From the NCBI GenBank assembly GCA_035771165.1, contig JAWNZC010000324.1:668501-732500 (forward strand): a stretch of DNA of 64,000 nt, written 5' to 3'. This DNA comes from Paragorgia papillata. Lineage: Eukaryota; Cnidaria; Anthozoa; Scleralcyonacea; Coralliidae. The position numbers were made by a program, and so were the translations under genes. Each line of letters opens with the position of its first letter. The first letter of the stretch is position 1. Positions 54,506-64,000 of the stretch are shown piece by piece. The notes under the pieces were generated by a model. That model made no database searches. It saw only the letters and a list, made by a program, of their open reading frames with translations, and had not been told where the DNA came from.

Positions 54506-55618
54506 ATGACTTACTCGAATCCCAACTCGAATCCTAACTCGAATCCTAACTCGAATCCTAAGTTCGAATCCCAACTCGATCCTAACTCGAATCCCAACTC
54601 GATCCTAACTCGAATCCCAACTCGAATCCCAACTCGAATCTTAACTCGAATCCCAACTCGAATCCTAAGTCGAATCCTAACTCGAATCCCAACTCGAATC
54701 CCAGCTCGAATCCCAACTCGAATCCTAAGTAGAATCACAACTCGAATCCCAACTCGAATCTCAACTCGAATCATAACTCGAATCTCAACTCGAATCTCAA
54801 CTCGAATCCCAACTTGAATCTCAACTCGAATCTCAACTCGAATCCCAACTCGAATCCCAACTCGAATCTCAACTCGAATCTCAACTCGAATCTCAACTCG
54901 AATCCCAACTCGAATCCCAACTCGAATCCCAACTCGAATCTCAACTCGAATCCCAACTCGAATCCCAACTCGAATCCCAACTCGAATCCCAACTCGAATC
55001 TCAACTCGAATCTCAACTCGAATCTCAACTCGAATCCTAAGTCCCAACTCGAATCCCAACTCGAATCCTAAGTCGAATCCCAACTTGAATCCCAACTCGA
55101 ATCCTAAGTCGAATCCCAACTCAAATCCTAACTCGAATCCCAACTCGAATCCCAACTCGAATCCCAACTCGAATCCTAACTCGAATCCCAACTCGAATCC
55201 CAACTCGAATCCCAACTCGAATCCCAACTCGAATCCCAACTCGAATCCTAACCCGAATCCCAACTCGAATCCCAACTCGAATCATAACTCGAATCCTAAC
55301 TCGAATCCCAACTCGAATCCCAACTCGAATCCCAACTCGAATCCCAACTCGAATCCCAACTCGAATCCCAACTCGAATCCCAACTCGAATCCCAACTCGA
55401 ATCCTAACTCGAATCCAAACTCGAATCCAAACTCGAATCCAAACTCGAATCCAAACTCGAATCCCAACTCGAATCCTAACTCGAATCCCAACTCGAATCC
55501 CAACTCGAATCCCACCTCGAATCCCAACTCGAATCCCAACTCGAATCCTAACTCGAATCCCACCTCGAATCCTAACTCGAATCCCACCTCGAATCCTAAT
55601 TCGAATCATAACTCGGGT
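54506..55618. repeat. 12-bp minisatellite (CGAATCCCAACT)n, about 1.1 kb
   Basis: About 90 copies of a 12-bp unit with variants CGAATCCTAACT, CGAATCTCAACT and CGAATCCAAACT, in clusters of the same variant. A few 10-11-bp units shift the phase. As 12 is divisible by three, frames on both strands stay open (Asn-Pro-Asn-Ser repeats on plus; Gly-Phe-Glu-Leu or Arg-Ile-Arg-Val on minus). These frames are artefacts of the repeat unless transcription is shown. Confidence 0.95.
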
Positions 55619-56189
55619 TCTTGCCGACCTCAATCTATATTAGTTTTATCTATCTTTTGGCTTCTTACCGAAAACAGAGAGATTATACGAAAGCTAAACG
55701 GGTAGAGATTCATTACGTCAATTCATTACGGAGAAAACTGATTCAAATTTAAACTAATGCTCAATAGATGGTTGATTTTTTGCCTGGCGAAAACACTGTT
55801 GACAAACCGCTGACCGCTATGTTTATTTAGGCACGGATTTGAAAAGTAAATGAAAATCAACCAACATGGCGTCGGATGCCACGTGATTGCAAACGATCTA
55901 TTCTTACCTGAATCATGATCTAAGAAGTATGCAAGTAGAACTCGGAGGACTGCCTATAGAGACAACAATATGCCCGATTATAATAATAAACACAAGAAAG
56001 TTGCAACGTTCCTATAAATTTAGGCTAATAGCGAGAGGTGTAGTGCATAAGTGTGTGTGCCCGTTTCCTCAATTTTGGGAGGTAATTTTACAGAATTCTG
56101 AGGATTATAAAACGTGATATAAAAAGAACAGAAGACAGCACAGCACGGGTGGCATGTGCTGTTAGCGAGCTGCCCTGAGATCAGTGGAG
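55619..56189. other. Spacer between minisatellite and SINE
   Basis: No gene. The frame at 55887-56117 has no recognised features. Confidence 0.45.
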
Positions 56190-56293
56190 CTGCCATCACC
56201 AAAAAGATAAGCTGGGCTAAACGAGGTTAGTACTTGGATGGGTGACCGCTTGGGAATGACCCCGTTGTCGAGCTTGGAACTCATGTGAGTAGA

Positions 56294-56816
56294 ATGAATG
56301 AATGAATGAATAACTTTATTTGAGTGTCAATGTATTTAGCTATATATACAGCTAATTGGGGACACTATTGATAAGTTTTAGACTAAAATAGGATTTATAC
56401 TACGAGATCAAAATTTCTCTATTTTTACAATAATTTACCTATTAAAACTATTAAGAATATTTCTTAAAATACACCTATATACAATATGATAAATAAAAAA
56501 ATAAATAAATCAATATAAATAAAATAACAATAAAAATTAAGTTGAACATAAAATACAATTTCTGCAGTTATTATCGAGTATGCTTTCTAAGTCCTGTTTT
56601 CTAATATTCCTTTTAAAAGATTCTAAACTAGGTTTCTCTTTATCTTCTTTGGTTAATTTAGACCATATATAAGGGCCATAATATCTTAAAGAATGTTTAC
56701 CGTATTTAACTGTACTGTATCGCGGCATGTTAAAATCTGCATTTCGCAGTTTGTAATGATTAATATTTTTTATGAATATTTCATTTAAGTGAACAGGACT
56801 TAAATTGTTCTTAATT
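56294..56816 (-). pseudogene. 5'-truncated CR1/L2-like LINE end inserted in the SINE
   Basis: On the minus strand the frame reads NLSPVHLNEIFIKNINHYKL, then MPRYSTVKYGKHSLRYYGPY and IWSKLTKEDK...SLESFKRNIRK. This is the terminal block of CR1/L2-type ORF2 ('R..FS..Y.G..LWN.L......L..FK..L'). The 3' end is a (TTCA)n tail (plus strand ATGAATGAATGAATGA at 56293-56310). Everything upstream of the last 80 or so codons is absent. Confidence 0.75.
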
Positions 56817-56965
56817 GAGTTGTAGTTGATCTCTCCTGTGCTACAAGGGTTTTCTCCGGGTTCTCCGGGTTCTCTGCATGTGATCCGTGAATGGTCTGAA
56901 CTGTGTGGTATGGCGGTTGCCTAGAGCGCCTTTGATATGCCTGAACACGGCCACGTTAAGCGTCT

Positions 56966-57121
56966 TTTCCAGTCATCGCAGGAACTGGCTCGCAGCTCGC
57001 AGCAAGTACTTGCATCTTATTCAAAAGAACTGGCAGTGCTTATTTTTTCGCTCTGAGTTCTTTTTAATGTGATACAAGTACTCGCAGCTCGCTGCGAACC
57101 TGTTTCAGCGATGACTGGAAA
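56966..57121. repeat. 156-bp hairpin MITE nested in the SINE
   Basis: The ends TTTCCAGTCATCGC and GCGATGACTGGAAA are perfect inverted repeats. The arms also pair inside (GGCTCGCAGCTCGCAGC with GCAGCTCGCTGCGAACC, AAGTACTTGCAT with TGATACAAGTACT). CGTCTT flanks both sides (56961-56966 and 57124-57129), a possible target duplication of 6-8 bp as left by hAT elements. Confidence 0.75.
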
Positions 57122-57190
57122 TCCGTCTTTAATCTGCGTCCTTCGTAATTCATCGTTGGCTGCGAGTAAGGATGATCAACCCCCAGTCCT

Positions 57191-58285
57191 TAACATTTCA
57201 GGACTTTGAATAACAACGTTTTAGAATCTTTGGGTTCTTCTATATTTCTACTTCAAAATTCTAATGAACATGCAGTAAATGATTATCTTAAAATTCAATG
57301 ATATTGTGCTTTTTGAACACACAAATACCCCAGTATCAGTGATCAGTCAGTAATCTATTGTTCGAGTGTTTATTCATCACCAAATTCATTATAAAATTAA
57401 TCAACTAATTAACTCTTTCACGGCCAAATCGTCTGGCGTTAGCCAGAGTAAAATAACAAAGGGCAGTGAAACTTTGATGGTGAAAGATTTAAAATAGAGA
57501 AACTAAACGACCAGTATGGTTAGCATCCGACGTCATCTTATTAAGCTCTTGCACGTATTCCCAAGCTGGGTGGCAAATCCATATAAACAAAAGGACTACC
57601 ATTCATTATTTGGTCCACTAAACGTCGGTACTTTGAAGTCGCCACCCAACATGGCGACTTTGACGTCACCTGCCAGAGCCCAATAAGATAGAGTAGTTCC
57701 GACATTAGGGTCAGGGTTGGGATTACTGTTAATGTACCGATCCTTTTTGGATTTTGGCTGCTGGGTTTAGACCACTGACCTGTTATATACCGGTTATTGG
57801 TTTAAACGCAGAATTATTTTTTTTATTTTATTGCTAGGTTTTTTAACTCCCACCATGACAGGTCTTCCCTTGACGAGTAAAATAGTCTGGCGTTAGACAG
57901 AGTAAAAAATAAAAAGTGCCAAATGGCACCAAAGTGAATGATCCCGGGATAGAGGAAAGCAATTCTTTTACTATTTCTTAATAAAATTCAAGGAGGACAT
58001 GCCCTCCCCTGCCCCACCCAATATACGGGTCTGATAAAAATAAATTGATTATTAATTCTTTGAAAGTTTTCATGGCGATAATGTAATATAAATAAGTTTT
58101 TAGTTCACACTATTTCTCAGGAAGGACAGCCTTTAAACAGCACGTGGTGTGCCCTATTCGGAGAACGTTCTTGATTTTGTTTTCTACTTAATAAAATTAA
58201 CGTGATACGCCATTGTATTCTTACGTGATTTAATTGATCAGTTGCTTAGTTTATAAATGACGTGAGCCAACAGCTTGTTGTTATT
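57191..58285. other. Spacer with TTAACTCTTTC-type MITE pieces
   Basis: 57411-57490 carries TTAACTCTTTCACGGCC and TCGTCTGGCGTTAGCCAGAG. A similar TAGTCTGGCGTTAGACAGAG stands at 57881-57900. The sequence between may be one larger element or two relics. No gene was recognised. Confidence 0.45.
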
Positions 58286-58325
58286 GCTCTGATGAAGACC
58301 TTAGTCAACAGGCCGAAAGCAGTAA
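58286..58325 (+). ncRNA. Orphan hammerhead-like motif (probable Penelope relic)
   Basis: GCTCTGATGAAGACCTTAGT and CAACAGGCCGAAAGCAGT carry CTGATGA, a stem II of GACCT with AGGCC (one mismatch) and GAAA. ATTGCT (58284-58289) can pair with AGCAGT after GAAA. No coding part of a Penelope element lies nearby. Confidence 0.4.
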
Positions 58326-58530
58326 AATCACTTACCTGATGGCAAATGACCAGAATATTCTGTTGTCTCTCCAGCTCCTAGGAAGAAAGAAATGTGTTTT
58401 AATCATCCCGTGAGTAATATATAAGCGCTGGTTTAGTACATCAATGCAACCACTGTCAGTATTAGACATAAATATAGATACGATTGAAATTTAAAGTACC
58501 TATATGGAGCTGGGGGAGTTTACTAAAAAG

Positions 58531-58702
58531 TTATTCACCGAGTGGGAGGTCTTTACGGCAAAATTATCATGTAACATATCATATAACAGGGTTTATATAG
58601 TGAAAACACGCAGTAAGTTTGCTATATCGTCCAAGTTGTTTTAAAAACAATGCAAACCTCATGCAGGGTATTTGGTCGCTCCATAGTCCCTAGAATTATA
58701 TT
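58531..58702. other. Half hairpin element and spacer
   Basis: TTATTCACCGAGTGGGAGGT and CTTTACGG (58531-58558) match the left end of the hairpin family, but no right arm follows. Confidence 0.45.
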
Positions 58703-59080
58703 AGGGACCTTAAGATGCTAGGACGCGACGGCGGTTAAAACGGCAAGTTAAGTTTTACAATTTAAAGAAGTCACGGTTAACTGAGTATTATATTTGATAT
58801 TTGAAGCTAGTTTAGTGACTTCCAAAACGCCCCAGTGTTGCTAAAATGATTGTAGTGTCCGTATTGAAGTCAATCTCAAGCAACAGTTCTCATCTTTTGG
58901 CCGTTGACGTCGTCGTGAAGACGTGAAAATGCTCTAAGTGGCGTTGCATGAAGAACGAGGACGGTGTTGGGATTACTCTTGGGATTACAAATTATTCATT
59001 CTCTTTGTTTTACAACTAGAATTATTTTATTTGGAGGACGCCGTCGTTGAAGTTGCCGTCGTAGATCTTAAGAGGTCCCT
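58703..59080. repeat. 378-bp MITE with AGGGACCTTAAGAT ends
   Basis: The left end AGGGACCTTAAGAT pairs with ATCTTAAGAGGTCCCT. Subterminal GCGACGGCGG pairs with CGCCGTCG. ATT flanks both sides (58700-58702 and 59081-59083), a 3-bp duplication that suits PIF/Harbinger-like elements. The interior words GGGATTACTCTTGGGATTAC resemble 27318-27345. The frame at 58938-59138 crosses the right end and is not a gene. Confidence 0.65.
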
Positions 59081-60082
59081 ATTGTCTGAGACGCGGCGAA
59101 CAACAAAGCGGTTACCAATGAGCTACAATTTAGGTTGAGGGTGGCAAATAAGGTGCACAATCTTTTGTTTTACGTTCATTAATATTTATAAAGCAACGAT
59201 GCTATTGATTGATTGATTGCTTCATTATAACCAAAATACAAGGTGTTCAGCAAGCGTTAAGGTGAAAGAAGGTGCACAAACGTGAACAAAAACCTAGAAC
59301 AAAGACTTTGGCCGCGTTTCCAGATAATTTATTTCTAGGGACTATATGGTCTCTCCATTCAAACCGATCGAGTTCCTGATCTGCCGTCACTTCCGGTAAC
59401 TAGACCCATTTTCTTTCGCGGTCAATCTTAAAAATCGACAACTTTAAGCCAGAAAAGGTTATTGAAGATGAAATTTTTGCAAAAAGAAGATAAATTATAA
59501 TTTTGATGGAGAGTTCCTAAATATTCTAAATATGTAAACTCAGGTCCATAGAGAGAAAACTTGCCATAGGATAAAGATGGTACAACATATGGCCGACATT
59601 TCATTGTTTCGGTACACCAATACGACAGCCACAACGTGAGATGACAACAATATACATATTTGGACCACTCATCCCAAAAAGAAGACTGGATCGAGTAACT
59701 CATTATTCGTCGGGGTCATAAATAAACCTCGCAAAATGTCGATTTGGTACATTACTAATGGCGCCAATCAGGCAATTGTGTAGGTGCATCAATACGAACA
59801 TGGAAAATTCGGGACACAATGCTGTGTTATCGACGTTCCAGTTGGGGCAGGGGCGAAAGGAAGGCCTGCCATCGTCTTATTCAAAGTTGTAACCAAAGTT
59901 GAAAATGCTGTTTTTCGACCAACATTCGGACAAAATAAGTCGTAAAATCGAAACCAGGCAATAGATAAACTAAAAGTTACTATCGCAAGTGAAGTGCTCG
60001 GCCTCGTTATTGAGATGACAACCTTTAGCCTACTCCACAGGCAACTCTGTGCAGTTTGTGGCCCAAGTAACACTCTCTTGCC
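59081..60082. other. Spacer with a MITE relic
   Basis: 59588-59650 (ATGGCCGACATTTCATTGTT, then TCGGTACACCAATACGACAG) resembles 62433-62500, the inside of a MITE described below. No gene was recognised. Confidence 0.45.
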
Positions 60083-60210
60083 CACTCCAAGTCTACCCAC
60101 TCCACCCACGTTTGTCCACTCCACTCGAGTTTGCCCACTCCACCCAAATTTGCCCACTCCACCCGAATTTGCCCACTCCTCCCAAGTTTGCCCACTCCAT
60201 ACAAGTTCTT
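60083..60210. repeat. 18-bp minisatellite (TTTGCCCACTCCACCCAA)n
   Basis: Seven or so imperfect units, variable at the last bases. Frames on both strands are repeat artefacts. Confidence 0.85.
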
Positions 60211-60708
60211 CCCGCCTCTTCCCAATCAGAGCCCACAGAGTTGTCTGCGAAGAAAGCTGGGAAATCCAAAAATTTAATATTAATTGCAATAGACACAGAT
60301 TCTTTACACATTTATTTTTTAATTAAATAGTAAATAACCATGCCTCTTGCTGTGGCAAAGTTGTCAATGCAATTCCACCAAGTTATCTTATGTAGTTATG
60401 TTATGACAAAATGACAAATATAGAGATAAAAAAACTGTACAGCAATGTGCACCATTGGGTTGTACTTGAGTCGCCCTGAGTAAAGACCTCTGGTTTTACT
60501 TAATAAAATCACAACTATTATTGGTTTGTGTTTATCGGAAATTTATTAGTTAAATACAACATTGTATTCTACAAATTAATAGCTTTCTAACAATATCTAT
60601 TTCATTCGAAAGCGCTTTACTAAAATGACCCTGGAAACCTTAATGAAGATCTTAAAGCCAGTGCCAACTTAAGGTAATAGAATTTTGCCATGCATTTACA
60701 CATTCAAC
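60211..60708. other. Spacer, nothing recognised
   Basis: AT-rich; no gene or clear repeat. Confidence 0.5.
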
Positions 60709-60709
60709 T

Positions 60710-61184
60710 ACACGCGTAAAAATCTCGCAAGTTGTTACAGCATTGTTGCCTGAACAATGCTGTAACAACTTGTTGACATATGTGAACAACATTGATAAAT
60801 GAACAACATTGTTCATCATTGTTTCAACAAGTTGTTACAGCTTGATGAAACAACAACCGTTGTTCACGCATGTTGGAACAACCGAAGAACGTATTGATAC
60901 ATCAACCATGTTCACCATTGTTGTAATATTGTTGTTCATCGTTGTTACTTCGTCATGCTGTAACAAAATGTTGTATCATGTGCGAACAACGTTGTTGGCT
61001 ATAAAAATGTGCTGTTGGAACAACTTGTTCATGACTGTTGATTTATCCGTGAACAAGTTGTTCGAACCATAAGTGAACAACTTGTTGACAACTTGTTCAC
61101 AGCGAGCAGCACAACATTGTTCACGGCGAGCAGCACAACATTGTTCACGCCTGTTGACAACCGTGAACAAGTTGTGCGTTTTTA
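60710..61184. repeat. Palindromic satellite of GTTGTTCAC/GTTGTAAC words with inverted ends
   Basis: The block consists of interleaved CAAGTTGTTACAG, GAACAATGTTG and TGTTGTTCAC words and their complements. It is bounded by ACACGCGTAAAAA (60711-60723) and CGTTTTTACGCCTGT (61168-61182), which are inverted. It could form many alternative hairpins. Confidence 0.75.
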
Positions 61185-61285
61185 CGCCTGTATGAGAATA
61201 AGGTCTTGAACAAACTATAGGTCACTCTCTTTCACTATAAAACTAATGGTCTGATAATGACTTTCCCTGCTGGCAGAGGTCTATA

Positions 61286-61740
61286 TACAGGAAAAAGACA
61301 TCTGCATACATCCGACACTTTTCCTCTCACGCATGCGCGAAGTTACCTTGACAATGAAGTTCAGAAACACGAGATATGCATGAACATCACGAAGCGACAG
61401 CCGAGTGTTTCACCAGTTCTGTGAGTCGTCTTGCAACTTCACAAGCACTGTAAACAACTTTACACTGACTCTGTGACAAAGTATTCTTATTTATTTACGG
61501 AAATAATGTTTTGAATAGTAAATAGAGATAAAAACAGGGTTACAGAAGCTCAACTAGCGCCACCAAGCGCCACCACGTAAACAACTCGTTGGTCATTGCG
61601 TAAGCACGTTCAGTAGCCAATCAGAATGCGTGTGTTGCACCAAACCTGTTTTCAAAACTGGTTTGACACGTCCAAGATCATAGACACGGTGGCAACATCA
61701 AACAAAGTGTCGGATGTTTGCAGAGGTCTCTCTCCTGGGA
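61286..61740. repeat. 455-bp MITE with CATCCGACAC inverted ends
   Basis: TCTGCATACATCCGACACTT (61300-61319) pairs with AAGTGTCGGATGTTTGCAGA (61704-61723), with one mismatch. The match extends outward (CAGGAAAAAGAC with GTCTCTCTCCTGG). No ORF is in the interior. The region 61741-62268 right of it shows no gene. Confidence 0.65.
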
Positions 61741-62269
61741 AATAATGACTTTCAATAGAGTCAAAATATTATCATTTTGTCTGTCTTGTTACATAACTTG
61801 AATATTATCAAGTCACACCATGCTTACCATAATCACGGGCTCCAACCTCACTTTAAGATCATTGTAAGACTATAAAAAAAAAGAAAACTCAACTCTTCAA
61901 AAATGTTAGATACACAATAACAGGATACAACTATTTATACTATGCGTTTCTTCACGCAGTGTAACTGGTGATTTCTAGTCTGAAATATTAACTGACAATA
62001 GCAGACTGTTTTTGAACAGAACCATAACACACACATACATAAAAAAATATTGAAAATATTTTACTACAGCTGTCTGTTGGGCAATAATATTTGTGACTAT
62101 ACAATTTGATTTCTGTCAGCTTCTTCCGTTGCGACGATTTCAACTAGTGATTTCATTTTCTTGGTACGTCTTTGGCGACGAACGCCTCAGATTGTCATCA
62201 TGAGATGTGACAAAACAATCAGACAACTCATCATCGTTGTCTATGTGCCTCGTTGACTATTTAATTTTA

Positions 62270-62782
62270 GTATCAACCAACTAGTGCACAATTACAAATC
62301 CGGCTTTCTGATTGGTCGAGATACTAGTGGTCTATAGATCGTTTTCACTCACGTGATCGGTGGCCCCATTGGGGTGGTGAAACAATACGAAATATTTGAA
62401 TAAGAAAGGGCTAATTCCCATACCGTACACCAATATGGCCGCCATTTCATTGTTTTGGTACACCAATATGGCCGCCGTGACGTCAGATGAAAACGATCTA
62501 TTGGTGATAGAACACTATATGGTAGCATTATCCAATAACAAACCTTCTTATAACTGGAATAATCCTATTCTCACCAATCAGAAGCCACGACATTTCACAC
62601 TACAAGCAAAACCTGGAAACTAAGCCAAATAAATCAAACATGGCGTCCGCTAAATTTTTTTACGCGAGTGAAGAAAACATTGGGTTGAAAGTAATGGAAA
62701 ATTATTCAGTTTGACATTTTCGAATGAGAAAATGAATTCGCTTATCATGTCTACGGAGTACATCTACACCAAATTTGAAGCA
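62270..62782 (+). repeat. Dispersed repeat with CCAATCAGAAGCCACG, copy 2, interrupted
   Basis: Same order as 25868-26195, with a nested MITE at 62336-62499. Confidence 0.7.
62336..62499. repeat. 164-bp MITE with GATCGTTTTCA inverted ends, nested
   Basis: GGTCTA of the host repeat is followed by TAGATCGTTTTCACTCACGT, and on the right CGTCAGATGAAAACGATC precedes TATTGGTGATAG. The other copy of the host repeat reads GGTCTATTGGTGATAG without the insert (25926-25941). TA flanks both ends, as in mariner-like MITEs. Confidence 0.75.
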
Positions 62783-62999
62783 AAGTAATTTACAATCTCG
62801 TGTTTTGCATGTGAGCGATTGTTTACCATATGCCATCGAACTACTCTACATTTCGTATGGGGAGACTTCTACAAATAAAAAGGTAAATTAAACTATCTGA
62901 GAACAATGTTTGAAAACTAGGCTTTCTTACATTAAAGAAAAGTTGTTTATAGTTGATACTAAATTCGCCTCGTTGACTACCAGCTTTTAGTATAAATTT

Positions 63000-63130
63000 A
63001 CAAGTTTCTATTACAAATCCTTGAATTTCATTGGCTATCGCAGGAGTTACTATCCGCTAATAGAAACCTCTGGCGATAAGCCAAAGACAAGCCTTCTCTT
63101 AACTAAATTGACCAATCACAGAATGCGTAG
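63000..63130. repeat. Small hairpin with CCAATCACAG
   Basis: TTGGCTATCGCAGGAGTT pairs partly with AACCTCTGGCGATAAGCCAA around a centre of CTATCCGCTAATAG. Possibly a further short hairpin element. Confidence 0.4.
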
Positions 63131-63152
63131 TATGTCACAGTAGTGCGTAGTA

Positions 63153-63314
63153 TGATCAGTAGAGCCAGCGGTTGTTCTGTTAAACAACAATGGCGCCGAA
63201 ATTATAAATGGAGTGGGCAAACGACAGAAGAAATTGAACAGTTAGGCGAAGCAATAAGCTCTACAGAAAACAAAAACGGCTACAAAATGGTTAGAATGGA
63301 AATTATTAATGGTA
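63153..63314 (+). CDS. Possible first coding exon (very tentative)
   Basis: A frame reads QQWRRNYKWSGQTTEEIEQL ... GYKMVRMEIING and is followed by GTAAGATCG at 63312, a fair splice donor. Upstream is a CAATCACAGAATGCG promoter-like region. No partner exon was found before the window ends, and no family was recognised. It may equally be a captured fragment. Confidence 0.2.
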
Positions 63315-63419
63315 AGATCGTTAAATTGTTTATCTGTGTTCGTTTAAAACGAAATATCTTCAAACAAAACACATTTCAAAATTACGTTTGCTATTGAGAA
63401 GATTCCGTGATGTAAACTA

Positions 63420-64000
63420 CATTTTAAAACTAGAAGTTACTATAGCAAGGAAAGTGCTGCCTGAAGGACCAAATGGAGTCCTAATATGCTACTGAAAAAT
63501 TCTGGATATACTCTGATTTTATACTTATAGTATAGTACAGTAGGTCAACACCAGGGCCTGGCAGCCACGAACAGGAGTGGTGCAGTGCAGAGTCATGTTG
63601 CTTCAAGGTATGCAGATAGATCAATGGGACAAAACAAATAGAAAATATATTTTCCTTTAAAAATAACAGGAACAATAACATGATTAATAGTTTGCAAGAT
63701 GATAGTGTTCTGAATGTTAGACTACACAGTCAGCAGTTCCACATCTATCAATTTGTATGTTTGGGTATCATTATTGTGCTGTCAACAGCGCTGATAAACT
63801 CCTGAAAGAGCACTGCTTTCCTCGAGAATCGCCACTGAAACGTTCATGGCCTTGATGAATACTTCCCCGTGAAAGTAAAGACATATTTATGAATTGTTCT
63901 TACCGTGAATTTCCTGACAAAGCTGAACTTCTTTGAAAATATCTTCGAAAACGTGAAACGTGTCAGGCTATCAGCCGAACATGCGCACTAAGCCACGTTA
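63420..64000. other. End of window, nothing recognised
   Basis: No convincing gene or repeat. CCTGGCAGCCACGAACAGG and short frames only. Confidence 0.4.

Larger units (their letters stand above)
56190..57190 (+). repeat. 5S-rRNA-derived SINE, copy 2, with two nested insertions
   Basis: AAGATAAGCTGGGCTAAACG and AGGTTAGTACTTGGATGGGT, GACCGCTTGGGAA are closer to canonical 5S rRNA than copy 1. The body is cut at 56293 by a LINE 3' end (to 56816) and at 56966 by a hairpin MITE (to 57121). It resumes each time exactly where copy 1 continues (TTGTAGTTGATCTCTCCTG; AATCTGCGTCC). Confidence 0.8.

Noticed and set aside
54511..55705. Long open frames (up to 254 aa) on both strands
   Set aside because: The 12-bp minisatellite keeps every phase open; no start context, splice sites or non-repeat domain supports a gene.
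59789..60289. 166-aa frame and similar ones rich in Gly-Val-Gly-Lys/Trp-Ser-Gly
   Set aside because: Produced by the 18-bp minisatellite and its flank.

Overview
This is animal, intron-containing, repeat-dominated DNA, most likely from a cnidarian (anthozoan-like); the taxon is an inference. The evidence is the mixture of CR1/L2-like, Tx1/L1-like and Penelope-like retroelements, a PAT/Ngaro-type tyrosine-recombinase retroelement, a 5S-rRNA-derived SINE, piggyBac, pogo/Tigger-like and many hairpin MITEs, with AT-rich spacers and spliced short genes. No rRNA gene, no intact tRNA gene, no CRISPR array and no bacterial-style operon is visible.

Only one host-like gene family is convincing: two copies of a small spliced gene (about 126 aa, about 90% identical), gene A at 9575-10608 and gene B at 24815-37953. 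They lie in a duplicated block (unit 1 about 5615-13313, unit 2 about 20827-38444). Gene A has a 653-bp coding intron. In gene B the same phase-0 intron is about 12.8 kb because roughly 12 kb of transposons entered it.

Layout. 1-2365: 3' end of an env-bearing LTR retroelement with polypurine tract and LTR. 2366-3190: LINE relic. 3190-5600: spacer with a 0.5-kb foldback. 5615-13313: unit 1, including gene A and a piggyBac element (10890-13120). 13317-14800: dead LINE. 14957-19830: PAT/Ngaro-like element with split direct repeats, sitting between pieces that look like one LINE 3' region. 20827-38444: unit 2, with gene B; its intron holds foldbacks, a Tigger-like end, a nearly intact Tx1-like LINE (28.6-34.0 kb) and a TTAA-flanked 2.3-kb element (34373-36710). 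38460-42060: decayed CR1/L2-like LINE with a 2A-like motif. 44390-44930 and 48190-49090: Penelope-like fragments with GIY-YIG endonuclease and hammerhead-like motifs. 45-48 kb: nested inverted repeats and MITEs. 51744-52848: another copy of a 1.1-kb repeat from unit 1. 53365-53712 and 56190-57190: 5S-derived SINEs, the second carrying two nested insertions. 54506-55618: a 12-bp minisatellite. 57-64 kb: MITEs, a hammerhead-like relic and a bounded palindromic satellite.

How parts relate: because the gene A and gene B blocks are paralogous, each serves as an 'empty site' for insertions in the other. This dates and orders the insertions and shows one piggyBac insertion with its TTAA target and a damaged right end. 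The strongest candidates for something not well described are the unrecognised gene pair with its ballooned intron, and a family of hairpin elements that share end and apex sequences but not arms.
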